This document shows positions 8,559 through 16,784 of a DNA stretch of 64,000 nucleotides, in pieces. The notes below the pieces were generated by a model. The model saw only the letters and a program-made list of their open reading frames with translations, ran no database searches and was not told the origin of the DNA. Every line of letters starts with the position of its first letter. Position 1 is the first letter of the stretch. The DNA is from Methylophilus medardicus (GTDB lineage: Bacteria; Pseudomonadota; Gammaproteobacteria; Burkholderiales; Methylophilaceae): contig NZ_CP040948.1 of assembly GCF_006363955.1 (NCBI RefSeq), positions 1,178,001 through 1,242,000 on the forward strand. The letters are read 5' to 3'. A program made the position numbers and the translations under genes.

Positions 8559-9278
8559 TCAAAACTTCTGCAGAAAGTCTTGCTGAGGGTTGCCTTTCGG
8601 GTTGCCCTGAGGATCCAACAAAATGAGACGATCTGCTTGCCGGCGAAAGTGTAGCGGTGCTTTGAGGTGTTGCAACCAGAGTTCACCATTTGCTACATTC
8701 AAGTGGTATTTGCCGCGGCTTTGACGTGTGGTTTGCTTGCCGTCGTCAGTCAGTTGGGTCTGCTTTAATTGGTAGTAGCCTTGATGATTTAAAGCCAACT
8801 TGGCCTCAATGGCGATGCAGTTGTCGCATGGCAGGCGGCCATGGTAGGTGCCTGCCCAATCCTGCGGAGTGGCCCAAGATTGTTGTCTGCCAGAGGCTTG
8901 CTTTTGTGACATGGCCACGGCGATGACTTCAATAAAATCAGGCCCGCCATCCACAGGGTAGCCAGCAATGGCTTTGCCAGTAATCGCCACTTCCTGACCT
9001 AAAAAAGGGTCTAAGTTAATCTGCTCACTTTTTAGTGCAAAGACTTTTCTGGGTGCCATAGCCGTAGCTTCAGCTTGAAAAAAATCGCCAGTAAGTTGAT
9101 GGGTGCCATATTGCCAACTGCTGATAGTGCGCTTCTCCAGCACACCTTGTACTAGTACTTGCGCCTCATCCCCTGATGATGATGCGTGAGGGGAGGCTTG
9201 TGTTGCGACATGTACACCTGCCATTGCCATCAGGCATGCCAGACAACGTACCACTGTTTTGATTAATGAATACTGCAT
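8559..9278 (-). CDS. Periplasmic NlpE-like protein with an N-terminal OB-like segment
   Basis: 239 residues from the ATG at 9278, chosen because AAAGGAG lies nine bases upstream; a start at 9302 lacks a good site. A hydrophobic signal peptide (SLIKTVVRCLACLMAMAGV) without a lipobox predicts a soluble periplasmic protein. Residues from about 40 to 125 look like a small beta-rich OB-type domain. The C-terminal half matches the NlpE N-domain: WAGTYHGRLPCDNCIAIEAKL, with the CxxC pair. In E. coli NlpE (envelope-stress/copper sensing lipoprotein) the NlpE domain comes first and the OB fold second, so the order here looks inverted. Function is inferred only. Confidence 0.75.
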   Translation of the reverse strand: MQYSLIKTVVRCLACLMAMAGVHVATQASPHASSSGDEAQVLVQGVLEKRTISSWQYGTHQLTGDFFQAEATAMAPRKVFALKSEQINLDPFLGQEVAITGKAIAGYPVDGGPDFIEVIAVAMSQKQASGRQQSWATPQDWAGTYHGRLPCDNCIAIEAKLALNHQGYYQLKQTQLTDDGKQTTRQSRGKYHLNVANGELWLQHLKAPLHFRRQADRLILLDPQGNPKGNPQQDFLQKF

Positions 9279-9443
9279 GATGATAGGCTCCTTTACATTC
9301 AAGGGTTATGTGGAGGGATTGCGCACTACATTTCTAGGACTGACATTGCCTGCAGTGCCATGTGCTTGATCCTGAATGTGTTTGTATTTTATGGTTATCA
9401 CTTCTCTAAACGCCTCTTGGCGGCATTGCGTCGCCGACGATCA

Positions 9444-9470
9444 TTGACAGGTGAAGTTTTGTTTTATCAT
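9444..9470 (+). promoter_or_regulatory. Candidate promoter of ppk2
   Basis: TTGACA (9444-9449) and TATCAT (9465-9470) are separated by a short 15-base spacer. Downstream lies an inverted repeat CATAAC-N14-GTTATG (about 9473-9498). The gap before ppk2 (9303-9585) otherwise shows no gene. Confidence 0.35.
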
Positions 9471-9585
9471 ATCATAACAGTTGATAAATTATGTTATGGT
9501 AGATGCGGTTACGATTTGCACCCATGACATGGTATTGCTTCGGGGGGTCGGTTACACTAACGAGATTGATTGAGGAGCGAATGCA

Positions 9586-10404
9586 GTGAAAACGTTGAAT
9601 ATTGATGACTACCGCGTGAATCCCAAAAAATTTTCACTGGCGCAATTCAAGCCAGAAGATAAATCAGCCAGATCGGGTGATAAGTCCGCGGACAATAGTT
9701 TGCTCGCTTCTATGACTGAGGCGATTAATGCTAGGCAGGATATATTGCATGCTGAGGGCAGGCATAAGGTGTTACTGATTTTACAGGGCATGGATACTAG
9801 TGGCAAAGATGGCACGGTCAAGCAAGTGTTTAGTGCCTGTGATCCCTTAGGCATTCGGCTAGCCAGTTTTAAGGCGCCGAGCGCTGATGAGTTGGCGCAT
9901 GATTACCTATGGCGAGTGCATCAGCAAGTGCCTGCGAGCGGTGAGTTGGTTATTTTCAATCGTAGCCATTATGAGGATGTGTTAATCGTGAAAGTGCATG
10001 ATTGGATCGACGAGGCGGAATGCAAACGGCGCTACCAGCAAATCAACGATTTTGAACGGATGCTGAGTGAAACCGGCACCACGATTATTAAATGCTTTTT
10101 GCACATCTCTAAGGCCGAGCAAAAACAACGCTTACAAGAGCGCTTAGATACGCCCAGCAAGCACTGGAAATTTAATCCGAAAGACCTAGAGGAGCGCGCG
10201 CTGTGGGACCGCTACATGGAGGCCTATACACAGGCACTGCAACAAACCTCCACGAAATATGCACCTTGGTATGTGATTCCCGCAGACTCTAAAACCAATC
10301 GAAATTTATTGATTTCACGTATTTTGCTTGAAACTTTAAATGCGCTCACGCTGGCATATCCAGCCAAACCAGCAGCTTGGGACAAGCTCACCATCAAAGA
10401 TTAA
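9586..10404 (+). CDS. Polyphosphate kinase 2 family protein (PPK2)
   Basis: Transfers phosphate between polyphosphate and nucleotides. The 272-residue P-loop kinase has Walker A GMDTSGKDG (68-76), the KAPSADELAHDYLWR lid-type segment, Walker B with LVIFNRSHYEDVL (121-133) and the FNPKDLEERALWDRY block. The start is GTG, eight bases after GAGGAG. An ATG five bases upstream is out of frame and stops after two codons (ATG CAG TGA). The single-domain length fits classes I or III, the latter phosphorylating AMP and ADP; I cannot separate these by eye. It is likely monocistronic. Confidence 0.93.
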   Translation: MKTLNIDDYRVNPKKFSLAQFKPEDKSARSGDKSADNSLLASMTEAINARQDILHAEGRHKVLLILQGMDTSGKDGTVKQVFSACDPLGIRLASFKAPSADELAHDYLWRVHQQVPASGELVIFNRSHYEDVLIVKVHDWIDEAECKRRYQQINDFERMLSETGTTIIKCFLHISKAEQKQRLQERLDTPSKHWKFNPKDLEERALWDRYMEAYTQALQQTSTKYAPWYVIPADSKTNRNLLISRILLETLNALTLAYPAKPAAWDKLTIKD

Positions 10405-10493
10405 TTAAATATTGGCCAATTTAATGATTTTACGCTGTGAAAGTATGGCGAAACTGCAGTTAAATAGCGTTAGGGTTTTTTCACGGTTAAATC

Positions 10494-11846
10494 ATGAGTT
10501 TACGTTTTCGTCTCAATCTGCTGGTCACCATGTTATCGCTTGCTTTTTTGGTGGCAGCGGCAGTAGTGTTGGTGCGCGATACCAAAGATAGCATCCGTGA
10601 ACGGGTTGAGGCTGCCATGCGTGTCACGGTGCAATTGTTGGACACCGTCATTGTCAGTTCAGCCATGAACCCCAGCCTCGGCCCTACGCATTACGTTTTG
10701 CAAGATTTTTTACGTTCATTAGGCTATGTGCGCAGTAGTCATATCGAGTTATATGATTATGCCAACAACCCCTTATACATTTCCCCGGATTCAACCTTTA
10801 AAACAGAGATCAATCCACCCAGTTGGTTTGTAAAATTGGTGGGGCCTAAAGAAGAAACGGTCACGCGGCGCGTGCGTTACGGCGTGCTGACCATCCGCTC
10901 CAGTGCGGAGGGCTCTATTCGAGAGGCATGGTCGGGTTTTTTACAGTTAATGATGATGGGCGTTGGTTTTTTTCTGCTACTCAATCTGCTGATCTATGGG
11001 CTACTTAGCCATGCCTTGCGTCCCGTCCGGCATATTTTGCATGCGATCAACCGCATTGAGCAGGGGGATTTAACGACCCGATTAGCGCGCTTTTCAGTGC
11101 CTGAGTTTGACAAAATAGGCTTGAGTTTGAACCAGATGGCTTTGTCACTAGATGCTGAGCGTCAGTTAGAGCAAAACCGGCAGTTGACGCAGCTCATACA
11201 GCAACACATTGAGGATGAGCGCCGCAGTCTAGCGCGCGAATTACATGACGAGCTGGGGCAGTATGTGACCGCAATCAAAACGTTCGCCGTGGCTATTGTT
11301 AACAAAACTAAGCAAAATACGCCAGATATTGCTGCTAACGCGCAAACCATCGTCGCGGCAGCTAACCACATTTACGATGGCATGCATAACATTATTCGTC
11401 AGTTGCGTCCGGCTGCCATGGATAACATGGGCTTGGTGGAGACCTTGCGTGACATGGTATCTGGCTATCAAGCGCAACACCCGGATTTAACGATTCAATT
11501 GCATGTGTCGGGTGCCTGTGCGCCCATGGGTGAGAACGTAAATATCAATGTGTATCGTATGGTACAAGAAGCCGTCAACAACGCGATCAAGCATGCCCAT
11601 GCGCAATCCATCAATGTCCATTTGCTCAACGACGCCGAAGGCTTGCGTTTGATGATTTGCGATGATGGCGTCGGCATGCAATTGGACTTAGTAGACCAAA
11701 CGCGACATTTTGGCCTGCTGGGGATGCGTGAGCGCGTCCAAGCGTTGCATGGACAGTTTAAAGTGGTCTCGCAGCCGGAGATCAGCCGTGGAACCACTTT
11801 AGAGATCCGATTGCCTTTACAATCAGCACCAAACAACAGGGAGTAA
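10494..11846 (+). CDS. Sensor histidine kinase, MoxY/NarX-like
   Basis: 450-residue membrane kinase. Transmembrane segments at about 7-27 and 149-172 enclose a periplasmic domain of roughly 120 residues that resembles the LapD/MoxY N-terminal domain. HAMP follows (173-225), then the HisKA_3 helix with RRSLARELHDELGQ (phospho-acceptor H251). The ATPase domain has N box VQEAVNNAIKHA and G boxes ICDDGVGM and HFGLLGMRERV. The stop is immediately followed by the ATG of a LuxR-type regulator, so the pair forms one two-component system. MoxY/MoxX systems control methanol dehydrogenase in other methylotrophs, so a role in C1 gene control is plausible but unproved. Confidence 0.9.
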   Translation: MSLRFRLNLLVTMLSLAFLVAAAVVLVRDTKDSIRERVEAAMRVTVQLLDTVIVSSAMNPSLGPTHYVLQDFLRSLGYVRSSHIELYDYANNPLYISPDSTFKTEINPPSWFVKLVGPKEETVTRRVRYGVLTIRSSAEGSIREAWSGFLQLMMMGVGFFLLLNLLIYGLLSHALRPVRHILHAINRIEQGDLTTRLARFSVPEFDKIGLSLNQMALSLDAERQLEQNRQLTQLIQQHIEDERRSLARELHDELGQYVTAIKTFAVAIVNKTKQNTPDIAANAQTIVAAANHIYDGMHNIIRQLRPAAMDNMGLVETLRDMVSGYQAQHPDLTIQLHVSGACAPMGENVNINVYRMVQEAVNNAIKHAHAQSINVHLLNDAEGLRLMICDDGVGMQLDLVDQTRHFGLLGMRERVQALHGQFKVVSQPEISRGTTLEIRLPLQSAPNNRE

Positions 11847-12485
11847 ATGAACGTGATAAGTGTAATGCTGGTAGATGACCATGCAGTGGTCAGGATGGGC
11901 TTTAAAATGCTGCTCGAGTCAGACCAGGATATCAAAGTCATTGCCGAGGCAGAGAGTGGTGAGGCGGCCATCAAAGCTTACGTTGAACACCATCCGCAAG
12001 TGGTGGTGATGGATATCACCATGCCCGGCATTGGCGGCATGGAGGCGATTGAGCGCATTTTGGCAAAAGACAATCATGCGAGAATTTTAGTGCTATCCGC
12101 GCATGAAGATTCCGTGCACCCCAAGCGCGTGCTCAATGCCGGTGCGATGGGTTATGTGACAAAGCGTAGTGCGGCAGAAGAGTTGATCAAAGCAATCCGC
12201 AGTGTGGCACAAGGTAAAAAATACATCGAGGCTAGTGTGGCGCAACAAATGGCCATACAACAACTGTCTGGCGAGCAAAATCCGGTGGATGTATTGAGTG
12301 AACGAGAGTTTGAGGTGTTTATGTCGCTTGCGCGGGGCAAGTCAACCAATGACATCGCTGAAACGCTATTTTTGAGTCCTCGCACGGTCGGCACGCATCT
12401 GTATAACATCAAGCAAAAGCTCAATGCGCAAAACTCGGCTGAAATTGCTTTAATCGCGATGCGCTGTGGTTTGTTAGAGCCATAG
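11847..12485 (+). CDS. LuxR/NarL-family response regulator
   Basis: 212 residues. The receiver has D10/D11, phospho-acceptor D56 in VVVMDITMPG, and the conserved K in GYVTKRS. The C-terminal GerE helix-turn-helix reads LSEREFEVFMSLARGKSTND followed by LSPRTVGTHLYNIKQKL. The start codon directly abuts the kinase stop, with GGGAG just upstream, so kinase and regulator are translationally coupled. It is the partner of the MoxY-like kinase. Target genes are unknown; the ribulose monophosphate genes 2.5 kb downstream are candidates only by proximity. Confidence 0.93.
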   Translation: MNVISVMLVDDHAVVRMGFKMLLESDQDIKVIAEAESGEAAIKAYVEHHPQVVVMDITMPGIGGMEAIERILAKDNHARILVLSAHEDSVHPKRVLNAGAMGYVTKRSAAEELIKAIRSVAQGKKYIEASVAQQMAIQQLSGEQNPVDVLSEREFEVFMSLARGKSTNDIAETLFLSPRTVGTHLYNIKQKLNAQNSAEIALIAMRCGLLEP

Positions 12486-12502
12486 TCCCTGCGATTGATT
12501 TA

Positions 12503-12537
12503 AAAAAACCATGCCTTGAACCGCATGGTTTTTTTAT
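12503..12537. terminator. Terminator after the two-component system
   Basis: AACCATGC / GCATGGTT stem, flanked by A7 and T7. It is likely bidirectional, serving the convergent EamA gene too. Confidence 0.9.
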
Positions 12538-12586
12538 TGGGTCGGCTTAGGCCCTCAACGCCGCGCGCCAACTGATTTCTACGCAG

Positions 12587-13486
12587 CTACTGTTTGCTAC
12601 GCGCACTGAGTATGCCAAAAGTGATGATCATCATCATGCCGGCGATTTCGATGCCGCTCAACGCTTCTTGCCAGATAACCACTCCAATCAGTGTCGCGAA
12701 TACTACCGTGCTGTATGCCAGACTGGCCACAGTGAGCGTGCGGCCGGTCCGATAGGCTCGCGTTAACGCCAGTTGGCTGAGGGTCGCGGAGATGCCTAAT
12801 CCGCACAACAAGGGAAGGTCTTGCCAACGCAGTGGTGTGACGTGATCAACCAGCATCCAGGCACCGCTGGCGATGCTGCACACCAGCGTGAAGTAAAAAA
12901 CTGTTCGCCAGTCTGGCTCGCCCTCCACCCCTAATTGCTTGACGTGCACATAAGCTAATGCAGCACCTATGCCAGACAGTAAACCCAGTGCCCCCGCGAG
13001 CAGTTGATTGCTTTGGATGGCCGGTTGCAACACTAGGCAAACGCCGATAAAGCCACCCAAGATACATAAGTTTAAATGCCTGCGCTGCCGATGACTCAAG
13101 GCAGGCTCAGCGTTCAGCAGCCAGGGAGACAGTAGGGCTAAAAACATGGGTGAGGTGTAGTTCAGCGTGATCGCGGTCGCCAGTGGTAAGTGTGCTAAGG
13201 CATAGAAAAATAGAAGTAGGGCGCTAAAGCCCACGCCGGCGCGACGCATTTGCATCGCGAAAAGCGGCGTTTTTAAAGGTTTGCCTTGCCAGCAGACAAT
13301 GACGGTGATCATGAGCAATCCGAACGCAGAGCGATAAAACACTAACTCGCTGGGACTAAAGCGTGCGGCGCCCGCTTTAACGAACGCCCCCATGATGGCA
13401 AAGCCGAGCCCCGCAAGCAGCATCCAATAGCTGCCCAGTGGCCAATGTTTAGGATTTAACAGATTGCTTTTTGGGGGCAAGTGCAA
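12587..13486 (-). CDS. EamA/DMT-family transporter
   Basis: Inner-membrane protein of 299 residues with about ten hydrophobic helices arranged as two EamA repeats. The first repeat includes MGAFVKAGAARFSPSELVFYRS and ALAHLPLATAITLNYTSPMF; the second includes AYVHVKQLGVEGEPDWRTVFYF and RTLTVASLAYSTVVFATLIG. Substrate unknown; relatives export metabolites or amino acids. The upstream-most start is TTG at 13486, eight bases after the Rieske gene, with no good Shine-Dalgarno sequence. The true start could lie slightly downstream, but the first helix at residue 18 must be kept. Likely co-transcribed with the Rieske gene. Confidence 0.87.
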   Translation of the reverse strand: MHLPPKSNLLNPKHWPLGSYWMLLAGLGFAIMGAFVKAGAARFSPSELVFYRSAFGLLMITVIVCWQGKPLKTPLFAMQMRRAGVGFSALLLFFYALAHLPLATAITLNYTSPMFLALLSPWLLNAEPALSHRQRRHLNLCILGGFIGVCLVLQPAIQSNQLLAGALGLLSGIGAALAYVHVKQLGVEGEPDWRTVFYFTLVCSIASGAWMLVDHVTPLRWQDLPLLCGLGISATLSQLALTRAYRTGRTLTVASLAYSTVVFATLIGVVIWQEALSGIEIAGMMMIITFGILSARSKQ

Positions 13487-13494
13487 ACCGGGGC

Positions 13495-14646
13495 CTAGCG
13501 ACGCAAATGCTCAGGTAAGTGGGGCTCCATTTGGCTGCGATACCAACGATGAAAGTGCTCTAGTCCGGCTTCCATGGGATGCTGATAGGGGCCGCGCTCG
13601 TCCTTGCCCAATGAAAAGAGGCCCTTACGACCATCATGCATGCGCTGACAAATTTCTTTGTCCTCGACGGCGGTTTCAAAATAAGCGGCTTGTTGCGCGC
13701 GAACGTATTCGCGTTCAAACAAAGCAATGTCCTCAGGGTAATAAAATTCAACCACATTTTGGCAAGATTCGACGCCAGTCGGAATAATGTGTGAGACGAC
13801 CAATACGTTGGGATACCATTCGATCATCAAAAATGGATACAACACGAACCAAATGGCGCCGTATTTGGGCGTTTGATTTTGCTGATAATCTGTGACCGCC
13901 TGCTGCCATTGTTTGTAGACAGGGGACAGGTTGTATTCTGGCAACGGTTTGTAGCCAACGGTTTGCACGCTGTAGTGCTCGCCAAACTCCCAGTGTAGTT
14001 CGCTGCAATTCACAAACTGGTTCAGTCCAGGATGAAACGGCCCCACGTGATAATCTTCTAGGTAGACTTCAATGAAAGTTTTCCAGTTGAAATCGTAATG
14101 GTCGACGATGGCGGAGTCGAAGTGATAACCGGTAAAGTCGAAATCTTGCTTGCAGCCGAGTTGTTTGAGCAGTTGCGCAATAGGTGGGCTTTTGTCTTGG
14201 TTGTTGCTTTGCGCTGACTTAAACAGTAAACCCTGCCAGGCGCTTAAAGATTGCTGTTGTAGATGCAAGCAGGGGTTTTGATCAAAATGCGGCGCACCCA
14301 GTAACTGGCCATTGAGGTCATAAGTCCAACGATGCAATGGGCAGACTATGTGTTGTGTATTGCCTTGACCGTTGAGCATGACCGCTTGACGGTGGCGGCA
14401 GATGTTACTAATGAGTTGTGGTTGCCCTTGCTGATTTACCAGCGCCATAGCGTTGTGCATCCAATCCAAGCATTGATAATCCCCCGGATTGGGAATCATG
14501 CGCGCATGCCCCACGTATTGGGGTTGCAACGCAAACAAGTGAGCCTGCTCCAGAGCATAGATGGCTGGGTCAACATACCAGTCAACAGGTAATTGTGCGA
14601 AGCGAGTCTGGTTTTGTTCTTTATTTAAAGAGGTGACAGAACCCAT
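13495..14646 (-). CDS. Rieske non-haem iron oxygenase, alpha-subunit type
   Basis: 383 residues. The Rieske [2Fe-2S] motif is C83-R-H85 ... C102-PL-H105. The mononuclear iron site is in NWKTFIEVYLEDYHVGPFHPG (N187, D198, H200, H205). This is the architecture of aromatic-ring hydroxylase or choline/carnitine-type oxygenase alpha subunits. No reductase, ferredoxin or beta subunit is nearby, so electrons would have to come from elsewhere. The EamA transporter follows in the same direction eight bases on, and the two may handle one substrate. Substrate cannot be inferred. An FNR-type box lies about 110 bases upstream of its start. Confidence 0.88.
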   Translation of the reverse strand: MGSVTSLNKEQNQTRFAQLPVDWYVDPAIYALEQAHLFALQPQYVGHARMIPNPGDYQCLDWMHNAMALVNQQGQPQLISNICRHRQAVMLNGQGNTQHIVCPLHRWTYDLNGQLLGAPHFDQNPCLHLQQQSLSAWQGLLFKSAQSNNQDKSPPIAQLLKQLGCKQDFDFTGYHFDSAIVDHYDFNWKTFIEVYLEDYHVGPFHPGLNQFVNCSELHWEFGEHYSVQTVGYKPLPEYNLSPVYKQWQQAVTDYQQNQTPKYGAIWFVLYPFLMIEWYPNVLVVSHIIPTGVESCQNVVEFYYPEDIALFEREYVRAQQAAYFETAVEDKEICQRMHDGRKGLFSLGKDERGPYQHPMEAGLEHFHRWYRSQMEPHLPEHLRR

Positions 14647-14752
14647 AGGGCCAACGGATTAATCGCATGCAAAAAAGGTGAATTGTGCCCGAAAAGGGGG
14701 GTGTTGAAAAGCCAAAAACCGCAATATTGGCTAGTTTAGCCTTGGCAATTAA

Positions 14753-14766
14753 TTGATTTTAATCAA
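14753..14766. promoter_or_regulatory. Perfect FNR-type box in the Rieske/tal divergent region
   Basis: TTGATTTTAATCAA matches the full TTGAT-N4-ATCAA consensus, ten of ten fixed positions. It lies 107 bases upstream of the Rieske start (minus strand) and 154 bases upstream of tal. An exact match is expected less than once in this window by chance. Confidence 0.55.
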
Positions 14767-14830
14767 CAAAACAGTGGGTGTGTTCGCAAGTAAGTCCGTA
14801 ACGCGTCTGCAGTAATGTGCAAAGGACGCT

Positions 14831-14859
14831 TAACCAACAATGATAAATTCAGTTATAAT
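14831..14859 (+). promoter_or_regulatory. Candidate tal promoter
   Basis: A perfect TATAAT at 14854-14859 has a weak -35 (TAACCA, 17-base spacer). Transcription would start near 14866, about 55 bases before tal. The rest of 14647-14920 shows no gene. Confidence 0.55.
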
Positions 14860-14920
14860 GTTCGCGGTTTCTATGTATAACTATACGTAAACGATTATTG
14901 CAATTTATAGGAGCAATCGC

Positions 14921-15874
14921 ATGGCAAATTTATTAGATCAGTTGAAAGCAATCACAACGATCGTGGCTGACACTGGTGACGTTGAAGCAATTAAAAGTGT
15001 TAAACCTGTGGACGCAACCACAAACCCATCACTGGTCCTCAAGGCGAGCCAAATCCCAGAATACGCACCCTTGATTGAAACTGCCATTGCTTATGCAAAA
15101 GCACAAGGTGGCTCTAAAGAACAACAAATTGAAAACGCTGCCGACAAACTGGCAGTGTTGATTGGTGCTGAGATCACTAAAGTGGTTCCAGGCCGCATTT
15201 CGACAGAAGTTGATGCACGTTTATCTTTCAACATTGATGCAATGGTTGCTAAAGGCCGTAAATTGATTAGCCTGTACCAAGAATCAGGTATCAGCAAAGA
15301 CCGCGTATTGATCAAACTGGCTTCAACTTGGGAAGGCATTAAAGCCGGCGAGATTCTTGAAAAAGAAGGCATCCAGTGCAACCTGACACTGCTGTTCGGT
15401 TTTGGTCAAGCACGTGCTTGTGCTGAAGCTGGCGTGTTCCTGATTTCACCGTTCGTTGGCCGTATCCTCGACTGGTACAAAGCTAAAAACCCAAGCACTG
15501 AATACACACAAGAAACCGACCCAGGTGTCGTTTCTGTGCGCGCAATCTACCAATACTACAAAGAACACGGCTACAAAACTGTGGTCATGGGTGCTTCATT
15601 CCGTAACACAGGCGAGCTGATTGCTCTGGCTGGTTGTGATCGTTTGACCGTTTCACCAAACCTGTTGCAAGATTTAGCTGCAACCGAAGGTACCTTGGTA
15701 CAAGTGTTGAAAGATGGCGGCAAAACCAAAGAGGTGCCTGCAAAACTGACAGAAGAAGAGTTCCGTTTTGAATTAAACCAAGACCCAATGGCAACTGAAA
15801 AGTTGGCAGAAGGTATCCGTGGTTTCGTGGCCGACCAGAATAAACTGGAAGCTGCATTAGCCGCAAAACTGTAA
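14921..15874 (+). CDS. tal: Transaldolase (TalB type)
   Basis: 317 residues, the usual length for the TalB class. It interconverts sedoheptulose-7-P and glyceraldehyde-3-P with erythrose-4-P and fructose-6-P. In this context it serves the rearrangement phase of the ribulose monophosphate cycle. Recognisable segments are [21 protein letters not shown], the Schiff-base lysine region [15 protein letters not shown], and [16 protein letters not shown] sits eight bases before the ATG. Codon choice is strongly biased like the following hps, indicating high expression. A GC-rich hairpin follows the stop before hps. Confidence 0.97.
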   Translation: MANLLDQLKAITTIVADTGDVEAIKSVKPVDATTNPSLVLKASQIPEYAPLIETAIAYAKAQGGSKEQQIENAADKLAVLIGAEITKVVPGRISTEVDARLSFNIDAMVAKGRKLISLYQESGISKDRVLIKLASTWEGIKAGEILEKEGIQCNLTLLFGFGQARACAEAGVFLISPFVGRILDWYKAKNPSTEYTQETDPGVVSVRAIYQYYKEHGYKTVVMGASFRNTGELIALAGCDRLTVSPNLLQDLAATEGTLVQVLKDGGKTKEVPAKLTEEEFRFELNQDPMATEKLAEGIRGFVADQNKLEAALAAKL

Positions 15875-15893
15875 TATCGCTGTGCAATAATGC

Positions 15894-15917
15894 AAACGGG
15901 CAGGGACCTGCCCGTTT
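15894..15917 (+). terminator. Hairpin between tal and hps (terminator or attenuator)
   Basis: AAACGGGCAG / CTGCCCGTTT with a four-base loop. The T tract after it is broken (GGCTTTT), so termination may be partial. Confidence 0.6.
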
Positions 15918-15991
15918 GGCTTTTAAGTCAGGCATAAATCGGCCTGCAACATTGACTTATTTTGGCTGCCAGCTTACTATGAGCGACCAGC

Positions 15992-16020
15992 TTGAATTGG
16001 TAGTACGCTAGTAATAGCAT
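15992..16020 (+). promoter_or_regulatory. Candidate hps promoter
   Basis: TTGAAT (15992-15997), a 17-base spacer and TAGCAT (16015-16020). Its position after the tal hairpin would give hps its own start site. Confidence 0.4.
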
Positions 16021-16046
16021 TTAAATTTTAATTTTTGGAGAAAAAC

Positions 16047-16679
16047 ATGGCATTAACTCAAATGGCATTAGACTCATTGGATTTCGACGCAACGATCGCT
16101 TTGGCAGAAAAAGTTGCTCCACACGTTGACATCTTGGAAATCGGTACACCATGCATCAAGCACAACGGTATCAAATTGCTGGAAACTTTGCGCGCTAAGT
16201 TCCCAAACAACAAGATCCTGGTTGACCTGAAAACGATGGATGCAGGCGAGTACGAATCTGAGCCATTCTACAAAGCCGGTGCAGATATCTGCGTGGTTTT
16301 GGGCGTATCCGACATCGGTACAATCAAAGGCGTAATCAAAGCTGCTAACAAATACGGCAAAAAAGCACAAGTTGACTTGATCAGCGTTGAAGACAAAGTT
16401 GCTAAAACTAAAGAAGTTGCTGCTGCTGGTGCTCACATCATCGGTATCCACACTGGTTTGGACCAACAAGCTGCTGGTCAAACACCATTTGCTGACCTGG
16501 CTGCTGTAGCTGGTTTGAACTTGGGCGTTGAGATCTCTGTTGCTGGTGGTGTTAAAGCCGCTACTGCAGGTCAAGTACGTGACGCTGGCGCGACAATCAT
16601 CGTTGCTGGTGCTGCTATCTACGGCGCTGCTGACCCAGCTGCTGCTGCTGCAGAAATCACTGCTATCGCTCACGCTTAA
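16047..16679 (+). CDS. hps: 3-hexulose-6-phosphate synthase
   Basis: 210 residues. Aldol condensation of formaldehyde with ribulose-5-phosphate, the entry reaction of the ribulose monophosphate cycle. It is a TIM barrel of the orotidine-decarboxylase superfamily with the metal/active-site signature VDLKTMDAGEYE (D60, K62, D65). The phosphate-binding end SVAGGVKAAT ... IIVAGAAIYGA is also present. The ATG at 16047 has GGAG seven bases upstream; an in-frame TTG at 16035 overlaps that site and is rejected. Extreme codon bias (GCT, GGT, AAA) marks a very abundant protein. phi lies downstream behind a terminator. Confidence 0.97.
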   Translation: MALTQMALDSLDFDATIALAEKVAPHVDILEIGTPCIKHNGIKLLETLRAKFPNNKILVDLKTMDAGEYESEPFYKAGADICVVLGVSDIGTIKGVIKAANKYGKKAQVDLISVEDKVAKTKEVAAAGAHIIGIHTGLDQQAAGQTPFADLAAVAGLNLGVEISVAGGVKAATAGQVRDAGATIIVAGAAIYGAADPAAAAAEITAIAHA

Positions 16680-16690
16680 TTCGATTAAGC

Positions 16691-16710
16691 ATCAATAAGT
16701 AATTATTGAT
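16691..16710 (+). repeat. Perfect palindromic hairpin after hps
   Basis: ATCAATAA-GTAA-TTATTGAT, an eight-base-pair perfect stem ten bases after the hps stop and ten bases before the terminator. It may stabilise the hps 3' end. Confidence 0.6.
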
Positions 16711-16719
16711 CAGCGAAAC

Positions 16720-16755
16720 AAAAAACCCGACCCAGCAATGTGTCGGGTTTTTTAT
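16720..16755 (+). terminator. Intrinsic terminator between hps and phi
   Basis: AAAAAACCCGAC / GTCGGGTTTTTT stem with a T tract. It separates hps from phi although both act in one pathway. Confidence 0.9.
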
Positions 16756-16784
16756 TCAAATTTTTTGATTACAGGAATACAAAC

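Noticed and set aside
16074-16673. A 199-codon open frame antisense to hps
   Set aside because: The product is a Ser-rich, low-complexity string. Its openness follows from the extreme codon bias of hps on the other strand, and there is no ribosome site.
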